A DNA stretch of 12,335 nt from CAZPHU01 sp964586285 (lineage in GTDB: Bacteria > Fibrobacterota > Chitinivibrionia > Chitinivibrionales > CAYFVL01). The DNA is taken from assembly GCA_964586285.1 (NCBI GenBank), contig CAZPHU010000107.1:1-12335 (forward strand), written 5' to 3'. The stretch's first letter is position 1, and each line of letters starts with the position of its first letter. Under the pieces are notes generated by a model that had not been told where the DNA came from, ran no database searches, and was given only the letters and a program-made list of their open reading frames with translations. Below, in pieces: positions 6,357 to 12,335 of the stretch. Position numbers and translations under genes: made by a program.

Positions 6357-6728
6357 TCAGAACTGATCGGTTCCAAGCATGACCAGCGTGCACGCCTGCA
6401 AGACCTCAATTCCTTTCGAAGACAGTTTTTCCGAGATAAAATCCGATTCCGTACCCGGATTCATGATTACCCTCTTTGGATTAAGGGCAATTATTTCATC
6501 CAACATGGTTTCGCTTCTTTTGGGTCCTACATAAACTGTTACGGTATCCACAGGTGAGGAGATTTGTGCAAGGGAGGATACAACAGGTATACCTTCAATC
6601 GAGCCCAGTGCTGGATTTACGGGAATGACTGTATGACCATGCTCCTTAAGACTGAGAACCGCCTTGTATGAGTACCGATCCGGCTTGTTGGTTGCTCCTA
6701 TCACAACAACTGTCTGTTTGTCTTTCAT
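6357..6728 (-). CDS. CoA-binding domain protein (YccU-type)
   Basis: A 123-residue single-domain Rossmann protein of the CoA_binding_2 type, also found as the N-terminal module of succinyl-CoA synthetase alpha and acyl-CoA synthetases. The first strand and glycine-rich turn are VVVIGATNKPDRYSYKAV (about 7-24). The pattern then continues with HTVIPVNPALGSIEGIPVV (about 32-50), the VTVYVGP strand (about 63-69), KRVIMNPGTES (about 84-94) and a C-terminal CTLVML. Stand-alone members are cytoplasmic and bind CoA, but their role is poorly defined. The start is firm: GGGGAGAT lies 5 bases before ATG. The region just upstream is a 26-bp duplication of this RBS and start codon, which creates a short upstream ORF overlapping the start as ATGA, so translation may depend on it. 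It is divergent from the exporter operon. Confidence 0.92.
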   Translation of the reverse strand: MKDKQTVVVIGATNKPDRYSYKAVLSLKEHGHTVIPVNPALGSIEGIPVVSSLAQISSPVDTVTVYVGPKRSETMLDEIIALNPKRVIMNPGTESDFISEKLSSKGIEVLQACTLVMLGTDQF

Positions 6729-6754
6729 TTAAATCTCCCCATCCGGCATATCAT
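6725..6754 (-). CDS. Possible 9-codon upstream ORF coupled to the CoA-binding gene
   Basis: The upstream copy of the duplicated start region has GGGAAGAG, four bases, then an ATG (plus-strand 6752-6754). Reading from it gives MICRMGRFK and a TGA that overlaps the start codon of the CoA-binding gene as ATGA. Its RBS spacing is nearly the same as that of the main gene. It could be a translated leader that couples ribosomes to the gene, or simply a by-product of the duplication. There is no evidence of a functional peptide. Confidence 0.35.
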   Translation of the reverse strand: MICRMGRFK

Positions 6755-6776
6755 TTAACTCTTCCCATCCGGCATA
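6725..6776 (-). repeat. 26-bp tandem duplication of the RBS and start-codon region
   Basis: Two head-to-tail 26-base units (minus strand: 6776-6751, then 6750-6725) match at 24 of 26 positions. Each begins TATGCCGGATGGG, carries a purine-rich RBS core and ends TTAAATGA. The differences are A/G inside the RBS (GGGAAGA against GGGGAGA) and G/T four bases later. The second unit supplies the real RBS and ATG of the CoA-binding gene. Because 26 is not a multiple of three, the first ATG is out of frame with the gene. Confidence 0.9.
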
Positions 6777-6877
6777 TACTGTTGAAAATAACCACAATGC
6801 CGTTACGAATTCAATTTTCAGTGTAACGAATCCGACTTGCAGGCCCTCTAATGTATTCTCAAACAGGTATATGCCGG
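6769..6877. repeat. 11-bp inverted repeat bounding the divergent promoter region
   Basis: GTATATGCCGG occurs on the plus strand at 6867-6877 and on the minus strand at 6769-6779, a perfect inverted repeat with an 87-bp spacer. The right copy is part of a 10-bp palindrome ATGCCGGCAT (6871-6880). The spacer must hold the promoters of the CoA-binding gene and the exporter operon, so the pair could be operator half-sites. The left copy also belongs to the tandem duplication, so chance or common descent of one sequence is possible. The spacer also contains CGTTAC...GTAACG (6801-6806 and 6823-6828). Confidence 0.5.
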
Positions 6878-6903
6878 CATGTTGCTTTTTACCCGGAAAG
6901 AAT

Positions 6904-8418
6904 ATGAATAGAAGATACATCAAAATTCGAACTAAAACCGTGCCGTTTGTGTTTCTTTGTGGGATTTTGCAGGCTGCACTCGCTCAGCCGCTGCTCACGG
7001 AACAGGATGTAGTGAAACAGGTCCTCGAAAATAATTTGAGTGTGGAATCCCTGGAATTGCAAAAACAGCAAAGCATACTCGATGCCCATAATGCTCAGGG
7101 GCAATGGCTGCCGCGGCTTGCGGTTCGGGTCAAGCAGGATTTCACTCCACTGGATTCATCCTCGGCGGCGTACGGGGATTCGATTCTGGGCGAAAGGAAA
7201 ACCTCGACGAGCACGGGAGTGGGGGTTAACGCAACCCAGGCACTTCCGGGCGGTGGAAGCCTCTCGGCAGATGTCGATGTAAACAGGTCGGAAACTTTTC
7301 ACCAGGACGATATCCTGATTGAGGATTTCGGTGACGGGCCGCTTGGCGCTTTGGACGGTCCCGATTACGGCAACAGTTGGTCACTGGAGTATCGACAGCC
7401 GCTCTTGCGTGGTGCGTGGGGTAATGATCCCGTGAAGCACTCGATCTACATTCAGCGGCTTGATCAGCAAAATCTGACACTCGAGCAGAAAAGGCGAATC
7501 ATCGAGATTATCTCCGATTCCCGAAACCGGTACTGGGATGTGTTTGAAAAGAATGCCCTGATCGACTTGTACGAAAAGCAGCGTATTCATGCAAAACAAC
7601 GTCTGGATGCCGACCGCGCGAGGCTTTCGATTGGACGGGCAACACCGCTGGACACGCTTAACGCGGCACTCTCCCTGATGAAGGCGCAAACAGAGATAAT
7701 GCGCCTGAGGGGTGAAATTAGCCTGGCCAAAAATCAGCTTGCAAATGTTCTTGGCCGTGACACTCTTTGCGACTCCACACACACCTCAGACAGTATAGAT
7801 CTCAAAGCCCTTCATTCATCGGAGCAGCTTTTGAATCAGGCTCTGGAATTTGACCCGCAGCTTAAGATTTTCTCTATCATAAACGAGAGGATAGTTGAGG
7901 AGCAACGCAAGGCACGCAACGATTTGCTCCCTCAGGTTGACTTTTCAGCCTCATACCGTCGAAACGCAAGAGATTCAGATTTGATGGGAAGCGGCCGTTC
8001 GTTTGATCACAACCTTGTTTTGTCTCTCATCGCCGAGTACTCTCTTCCAATCCGAACAGGAAGAAATGAGATCCGATCCATTGAACTCCAACTTAGAGAT
8101 AGTCGGATACAGGAAAAACAGCGACGTGATCGGATCAAACTCCAGATCGACGAGCTGAGAACAGCCTGGGAGCAGGAACTAAGAACCCTTGAGATCCTGA
8201 AGAAGGCAAAAGAGGTAGCCCGCAAACAACTGGAAGCTTCCCAGGAGGGATATCGTTTGGGAACCATTGATCGGTTGTCTCTTGTCGATGCGGAGAATGC
8301 ATTTCTTTCAGCGTCTATAGATTTGCTTCGCAGTCAATTGACAATGAAACGTACACAGATTCTTATAGAGGAAGTCACCGGAACAGTTTTACCAACGTTT
8401 GGAGTAGTACTGCAATGA
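6904..8418 (+). CDS. TolC-type outer membrane efflux channel protein
   Basis: A 504-residue member of the outer membrane efflux protein (OEP/TolC) family, forming the exit duct of a tripartite exporter. The start at 6904 is chosen over the in-frame ATG at 6871 because it begins a clean signal peptide (NRRYIKIRTK, then VPFVFLCGILQ, cleavage after ALA at about 27) and has GGAAAG just upstream. The mature part shows the duplicated structure: helical hairpin 1 (about 190-285, RNRYWDVFEKNALIDLYEKQ onward) and hairpin 2 (about 400-490, ending EGYRLGTIDRLSLVDAENAF). Beta-strand segments lie before each (for example NSWSLEYRQPLLRGAW at 157-172). There is no lipobox, so it is not lipidated. Its stop overlaps the adaptor start by 4 bases (ATGA), so it is the first gene of the exporter operon. 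It probably works as a trimer with the adaptor and permeases that follow. Confidence 0.93.
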   Translation: MNRRYIKIRTKTVPFVFLCGILQAALAQPLLTEQDVVKQVLENNLSVESLELQKQQSILDAHNAQGQWLPRLAVRVKQDFTPLDSSSAAYGDSILGERKTSTSTGVGVNATQALPGGGSLSADVDVNRSETFHQDDILIEDFGDGPLGALDGPDYGNSWSLEYRQPLLRGAWGNDPVKHSIYIQRLDQQNLTLEQKRRIIEIISDSRNRYWDVFEKNALIDLYEKQRIHAKQRLDADRARLSIGRATPLDTLNAALSLMKAQTEIMRLRGEISLAKNQLANVLGRDTLCDSTHTSDSIDLKALHSSEQLLNQALEFDPQLKIFSIINERIVEEQRKARNDLLPQVDFSASYRRNARDSDLMGSGRSFDHNLVLSLIAEYSLPIRTGRNEIRSIELQLRDSRIQEKQRRDRIKLQIDELRTAWEQELRTLEILKKAKEVARKQLEASQEGYRLGTIDRLSLVDAENAFLSASIDLLRSQLTMKRTQILIEEVTGTVLPTFGVVLQ

Positions 8419-9509
8419 ACAAACACATGTATATGTTATGCGCTGCTGTTGCGGTGTTTCTCATTTCCTGCGGGGGCAAAGAGCAAGCGCCCCAAACGGA
8501 GCGCCATGGAGTAAAAAGTGTCAATCTTCGCGACGTCATATCTCAGACCGGCGAGGTACGTCCGCTGGTGAAGGTTGAATTGAAATCCGAGGCAAGCGGC
8601 CGTATCGATACCGTGTATGTAAAGGAAGGGCAGGCGGTGACCAGAGGCGACACCATTCTTCGCATCGACCCCTCACGCCTTCTCTACCGTAAAGAAAGCA
8701 TGGACCTGGCTGTTGAGCGGGCATTTATACAACGCAAGATCGCCAAACTCAACCTGGATGAGTCCAGGGCACTGGTCAAGACAGGAACGATTTCGGAGCG
8801 TCGGATTATTGATCTGGAAAACGAGTATGAGATGGCGGATGTTTCCTATCGGCAAGAGATGCTTGAGAGAAAAGACATAGTCGATCAGCTGGGCAATACC
8901 GTGGTTACCTCTCCGATGGACGGTGTAATAACATCACTTCCGGTTGAGCAGGGAGAGATCGCCGTATCGGCTACGAGCGGAACTCAAAGCGGCACGTCAA
9001 TCGCAACGATCGCCGATATCAAGCGTCTGGAGGTGATATCGCAGATCGGTGAGGTCGATGATATACACCTTAAAAAGGGGCAGAGTGTATTTATTCGGCC
9101 GGAGGCGCGTGAAGGGGCAAGCACAACGGGGACAATAGATTTTGTAGCTCTAAGCGCCAAAAAAGACGATGCCGGCGAGTTGGGAACTTTCGAGGTGAGA
9201 ATGTCGGTCGATTCGATTATTCCCGGAATCGCACCCGGCATTAACGTGAAAGTTGATTTTGTGATACTGGAGAAAAAGGATGTGGTTGGTGTTCCCAATC
9301 GTTTCGTACGAAAAACCCCTCGGGGACATATGGTGCAAAAAGTTACGCCTCAGGGTATTGTACCTCAGAAAGTAAAGGTCGGGCATACCGATTATCATCA
9401 CTATGAGATAATCGAAGGTCTTGTACCGGGAGATACGGTTGTTAACGCCGGGGTTTCCGGCCGGGGGGATTTGAGGCAAAACGGCAGGCGAGGTGGTAGA
9501 CGTGGATGA
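8415..9509 (+). CDS. MacA-like periplasmic adaptor (membrane fusion) lipoprotein
   Basis: A 364-residue RND/MacA-type adaptor that would bridge the inner-membrane permeases and the TolC-type channel. A lipoprotein signal is visible: hydrophobic AAVAVFLIS, then Cys19 and GG. Then come the first lipoyl half (about 54-86, EASGRIDTVYVKEGQAVTRGD), an alpha-helical hairpin (about 90-157), the second lipoyl half (about 163-184, SPMDGVITSLPVEQGE), a beta-barrel (about 200-290) and a membrane-proximal domain to about 345. The tail is Gly/Arg-rich (RRGGRRG). MacA of E. coli is anchored by a transmembrane helix; a lipid anchor as here is common in other adaptors. GGAG lies 10 bases before the start. The 3' end overlaps the ATPase gene by 8 bases. 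Confidence 0.93.
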   Translation: MNKHMYMLCAAVAVFLISCGGKEQAPQTERHGVKSVNLRDVISQTGEVRPLVKVELKSEASGRIDTVYVKEGQAVTRGDTILRIDPSRLLYRKESMDLAVERAFIQRKIAKLNLDESRALVKTGTISERRIIDLENEYEMADVSYRQEMLERKDIVDQLGNTVVTSPMDGVITSLPVEQGEIAVSATSGTQSGTSIATIADIKRLEVISQIGEVDDIHLKKGQSVFIRPEAREGASTTGTIDFVALSAKKDDAGELGTFEVRMSVDSIIPGIAPGINVKVDFVILEKKDVVGVPNRFVRKTPRGHMVQKVTPQGIVPQKVKVGHTDYHHYEIIEGLVPGDTVVNAGVSGRGDLRQNGRRGGRRG

Positions 9510-10185
9510 CAGGCAGACCCCGGTTATTCAAACCAGAGATTTACGAAAAAGTTATCGTCTTGGAAACGAGCCGGTACCTGTATTGCGTGATGTCAATATC
9601 ACAATTGCGCGGGGAGAGTATTGTGCCATAATGGGCCAGAGCGGCTCGGGTAAATCTACGCTGCTTAATATACTGGGCTGTCTGGATATTCCCGGTGAGG
9701 GGGATTTTTTGTTTAAAGGCCGATCGATCGCCTCCTATAGTCCAACGCAGCTTGCCGACATACGCAACCGGGAGATCGGTTTTGTTTTTCAGAATTTTAA
9801 TCTTCTTCCCAAGCTGACTATCTTTGCAAACGTAGAGCTTCCTCTCATTTACGGAAACGTAAGTGCCGCGGAGCGCAGGGAAAAGGTGGAGGATGCTCTC
9901 AGGCGCTTTGGGCTGTGGGAGAGGCGGGCGCATAAGCCAAATGAGATCTCCGGCGGTCAGAAACAGAGAGTGGCCATAGCACGGGCACTTGTGAAAAAAC
10001 CCTCGGTCATTCTGGCCGATGAGCCCACCGGAAATCTTGACAGTCACACGACTGAGGAAATACTTCGCGTCTTCGATGAGCTGCACCGGGAAGGCAATAC
10101 CATCCTCGTGATAACCCACGAGCGGGAAGTTGGCGAGCGTGCGCAGCGGCTTTTGCGGCTGGTGGACGGACGCATTGTTGTATGA
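9502..10185 (+). CDS. ABC transporter ATP-binding protein (MacB/LolD type)
   Basis: A 227-residue cytoplasmic ATPase that would power the two permeases that follow. Visible motifs are Walker A GQSGSGKS (45-52), Q-loop Gln97 in FVFQNFNLLP, signature ISGGQKQR (149-156), Walker B VILADEP (169-175) followed by TGNLD, and the switch His206 in VITHE. FVFQNFNLLPKLTIFANVELP is the pattern of the MacB/LolD/FtsE branch. It is a stand-alone subunit, unlike E. coli MacB, where ATPase and permease are fused. The start is a GTG at 9502 with AGGTGG 5 bases upstream; an in-frame GTG at 9493 is possible and would add three residues. An ATG at 9506 is out of frame. The stop overlaps permease 1 by 4 bases. Confidence 0.93.
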   Translation: MDDRQTPVIQTRDLRKSYRLGNEPVPVLRDVNITIARGEYCAIMGQSGSGKSTLLNILGCLDIPGEGDFLFKGRSIASYSPTQLADIRNREIGFVFQNFNLLPKLTIFANVELPLIYGNVSAAERREKVEDALRRFGLWERRAHKPNEISGGQKQRVAIARALVKKPSVILADEPTGNLDSHTTEEILRVFDELHREGNTILVITHEREVGERAQRLLRLVDGRIVV

Positions 10186-11408
10186 ATACCGATCGTTTAC
10201 ATACGATGCTGATTACGAATGTGCGGCTTTGCATTCTTGAAATCGTATCCAATAAAGCGCGTGCCTTTATTACATCACTGGGTATATTTCTTGGAGTGGC
10301 GTCCCTTCTTGTAAATCTTGCTTTCGTTCGGGCCATGGAAGAAAATCTGCGTGAAAACATGGAGCGCATCGGCGGGCTCAATATTATAACGGCCAGGATG
10401 ATCGAGCCGATTACCAGGGAGGAAAAGGTTCTCTTTCAGCGCTCTCCGGGTTTGACAGTTAAAGACGGTGAGGTTTTAGAGCGCGAATTTCAAGAGATCG
10501 TCGGTGTTGTCAAGCAACATGATTTTCACTGGGAGCGTTTCAGGTCGGAGGGCAAACAAACCGGCGGTCTTTTGAAGGCGGTGGACGAGCATTTTTTCAG
10601 TGTATATAACTATACGGTTGGATCGGGGCGCAGGCTCACTCCCATGGATTTGCAGCAGAAAACACATGTTTGTGTTGTCGGCCCGCGGCTTGTCGAAAGA
10701 TTGTTTGAAAACGGGGGCGATCCGATCGGCAAGAAAATATCGGTAAACTCCCTTACCCTGACAGTCGTGGGGGTGCTTAGTTCCGAGGGAATGCGCAGCC
10801 GGCGTGACATGGAGTGTCTGTTTCCGTATACTGTGTATCAGGAGAAAATCGCAGGTATCGAAAGATCAGTAGAGGAACTTGCGCTAATCGTCGAGCGCTC
10901 AGGAGACATAGAAAAGGTAAGCCGCGACATAGAAGCTCGTATCGTGTCGATGCATCGCGGGATTCAGGACACCGAAATAGAAACAAATGCAGATAAGATA
11001 AAGGAAATGAGGAGTGCTCAGGCCGGTATTCAGATTCTTCTCTGGAGCATTGCTCTAATTTCGCTTCTGGTCGGCGGAATCAGTATCATGAATATCATGT
11101 TCGCTACAATCGGCGACCGTATTCGAGAGATTGGTATCCGTAAAGCTCTGGGGGCACAGAAACTCGACATATTCATGCAGTTTATAATCGAGGCGATTCT
11201 GGTGTGTTCGGTTGGCGGCATACCGGGGATGGTGGTTGGTGTTTTGATTACGCTTACTCCACAGGGGACTTTTCCGTTCAATCCGCAATTAACATTTGCC
11301 GATTACTCCCTGGCGTTTGGTTTTACCGTTTTGTCGGGATTTCTAAGTGGACTGTTTCCCGCCCTCAAGGCCGCTGAAATGCAGCCTGTTGAGGCGCTGC
11401 GGTATTAG
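10182..11408 (+). CDS. MacB-type ABC transporter permease 1 (FtsX-like)
   Basis: A 408-residue inner-membrane permease with the MacB layout: TM1 (about 27-50, ITSLGIFLGVASLLVNLAFV), a large periplasmic MacB_PCD-type domain (about 51-282), TM2 (about 284-307), TM3 (about 330-357) and TM4 (about 374-396). Between TM2 and TM3 is IREIGIRKALGAQ (314-326), the cytoplasmic helix that contacts the ATPase. The C-terminus ends PALKAAEMQPVEALRY, standard for the family. MacB-type permeases do not carry substrate through the inner membrane; they use ATP-driven motion to push periplasmic substrate or lipoprotein out through the adaptor and channel (mechanotransmission). The start overlaps the ATPase stop as ATGA with only a weak RBS, so it is probably translationally coupled. 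Length is complete. Confidence 0.93.
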   Translation: MNTDRLHTMLITNVRLCILEIVSNKARAFITSLGIFLGVASLLVNLAFVRAMEENLRENMERIGGLNIITARMIEPITREEKVLFQRSPGLTVKDGEVLEREFQEIVGVVKQHDFHWERFRSEGKQTGGLLKAVDEHFFSVYNYTVGSGRRLTPMDLQQKTHVCVVGPRLVERLFENGGDPIGKKISVNSLTLTVVGVLSSEGMRSRRDMECLFPYTVYQEKIAGIERSVEELALIVERSGDIEKVSRDIEARIVSMHRGIQDTEIETNADKIKEMRSAQAGIQILLWSIALISLLVGGISIMNIMFATIGDRIREIGIRKALGAQKLDIFMQFIIEAILVCSVGGIPGMVVGVLITLTPQGTFPFNPQLTFADYSLAFGFTVLSGFLSGLFPALKAAEMQPVEALRY

Positions 11409-11411
11409 TTT

Positions 11412-12335
11412 ATGATTATAATAAGGATACTTCGTTCGATTCTGGTGGGCTCGGTGACCGCCGCTGTTGAGATGAGGGCGCACAAACTGCGCTCGGCACT
11501 GTCTGTTCTCGGTGTCATGCTGGGGGTGGCTTCGCTGGTAGCTATTCTGACTCTGATTGGAGGTATCGATGTTTTCCTTAACGAAAAGATGGGCAGGTGG
11601 GCAGGCTCCGTCTGGTTTTGGAGCAGTAACGACATCTCGGAAGAGGACAAAATAAAGAAAAGTCGTTCACCCGGAATGCGTTATCAGGACGGTGAGTACC
11701 TGGAGAAAAATGTGGAGGAGGCGAAGTTATTCTATCGGATAATCGAGCGTTACGGCAGAGTGATTATCTCCGGCCGCCAGACCAGGGGCAGGCTGCGGGG
11801 CATAGGTGCGGATGTTGAAAAATACGAATTCGAGCATGTGTCGATTGACAAAGGCGAGCCGTTCAGTGAGCGTGATTACGAAAACGGGAACAGAGTGTGT
11901 CTGATCAGCTGGCAAATGGAGGAGCATATACAGCGGCAGATGAGCGCCGGGAAGCAGGATGAGGCGGAGACGCTTGTGGGTAAGGAATGCAGTTTTAACG
12001 GTATACGCTTTACTGTCAAGGGGATTTTCTATCCAATAGATGAGAATTTCGAACCCTGGAGCCTGCGCAGAGCGCTTGTCATTCCCATCAATACTATGAA
12101 AAAGTATGTTACCGGATATAACCCCAACCCCGGATCTATTCAGCTCATGGTACGGGATGCTCAGAAAGTAAAGCTGCAGTCTGAAAAAATCGCTGTGGAA
12201 CTCAAAGCACTTCACCGGGGTGTGGAGGATTTTGAGTACCGTACGGCCGACTGGCTGGATGAGATCACCGAGATGCTGGACAACATGAGTCTGCTTATGG
12301 GAATCGTGTCGGTGGTATCTCTGCTGGTGGGGGGG
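11412..12335 (+). CDS. MacB-type ABC transporter permease 2, C-terminus cut by window end
   Basis: The reading frame is open from an ATG 3 bases after permease 1 to the right edge (308 codons). The N-terminus has the MacB hallmark EMRAHKLRSALSVLGVMLGV leading into TM1 (about 27-50). A periplasmic domain spans about 51-290, and TM2 begins at about 292 (MSLLMGIVSVVSLLVGG). TM3 and TM4 and the usual ALRY-like end lie outside the window. It differs clearly from permease 1 in the periplasmic domain; for example, it carries a charged loop EEDKIKKSRSPGMR (77-90). So this is a second, non-identical subunit and not a duplicate, suggesting a heterodimeric permease driven by the single ATPase upstream. 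Confidence 0.9.
   Translation, partial: MIIIRILRSILVGSVTAAVEMRAHKLRSALSVLGVMLGVASLVAILTLIGGIDVFLNEKMGRWAGSVWFWSSNDISEEDKIKKSRSPGMRYQDGEYLEKNVEEAKLFYRIIERYGRVIISGRQTRGRLRGIGADVEKYEFEHVSIDKGEPFSERDYENGNRVCLISWQMEEHIQRQMSAGKQDEAETLVGKECSFNGIRFTVKGIFYPIDENFEPWSLRRALVIPINTMKKYVTGYNPNPGSIQLMVRDAQKVKLQSEKIAVELKALHRGVEDFEYRTADWLDEITEMLDNMSLLMGIVSVVSLLVGG

Noticed and set aside
6327..6557. 76-codon GTG-started plus-strand frame after the mini-ORF
   Set aside because: It overlaps the convergent CoA-binding gene almost completely and shows no family pattern; shadow frame.
9541..10119. 192-codon minus-strand frame opposite the ABC ATPase
   Set aside because: It is antisense to a gene with every ABC motif intact, and no family pattern is visible in it.
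11727..12215. 162-codon minus-strand frame opposite permease 2
   Set aside because: It is antisense to a continuous MacB-type reading frame, with no RBS and no recognisable domain.
1..12335. CRISPR arrays, insertion sequences, phage or defence genes
   Set aside because: I saw no regularly spaced repeats, transposase or integrase motifs, or known defence proteins. The tRNA at the left edge could serve as an integration site, but nothing beside it looks like an integrated element.

Overview
The window is bacterial chromosome of moderate GC with mixed coding strands. It looks like a Gram-negative organism: it carries a TolC-type outer-membrane channel with a signal peptide, a lipoprotein adaptor, and inner-membrane ABC permeases. 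A 31-residue, extremely basic ribosomal-type protein of the bS22/mS38 (AURKAIP1/COX24) family and an apparently leaderless gene would fit a lineage in or near the FCB group (Bacteroidota/Fibrobacterota/Gemmatimonadota-like). That placement is an inference from a few features and is not secure.

Left part (1-2640), all on the minus strand: the 5' two thirds of a tRNA-Arg(CCG) cut by the window edge; a full-length RecD2-type DNA helicase; and, upstream of it and separated by a strong intrinsic terminator, the tiny bS22-like gene with its own promoter-like sequence. Middle part (2640-6730): a plus-strand membrane protein whose N-terminus resembles the C-terminal domain of ribosomal protein L7/L12, with a promoter placed so that its mRNA would be leaderless; a convergent minus-strand protein with a DUF2007-like middle domain; a 395-bp divergent intergenic region with repeated TGCAT-containing octamers; a Cof-type HAD phosphatase; and a convergent small CoA-binding Rossmann protein. 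The CoA-binding gene has a 26-bp tandem duplication that copies its ribosome binding site and start codon, creating a 9-codon upstream ORF that ends in an ATGA overlap with the gene.

Right part (6904-12335): a tightly packed plus-strand operon for a MacAB-TolC-like tripartite exporter. The order is outer-membrane channel, lipoprotein adaptor, stand-alone ABC ATPase, permease 1, then permease 2 (cut by the window end). Neighbouring genes overlap by 4, 8 and 4 bases, and the last pair is 3 bases apart, which implies translational coupling. The ATPase would energise a pair of different MacB-type permeases, and the adaptor would link them to the TolC-type channel. The substrate cannot be read from the sequence. 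The exporter and the divergent CoA-binding gene share an intergenic region bounded by a perfect 11-bp inverted repeat, a possible operator pair.

I do not see a CRISPR array, a transposase, an integrase or a recognisable defence system. The most interesting items are small-scale: the missed ribosomal-type gene, the L7/L12-like membrane protein with a leaderless arrangement, and the duplicated translation-initiation region.
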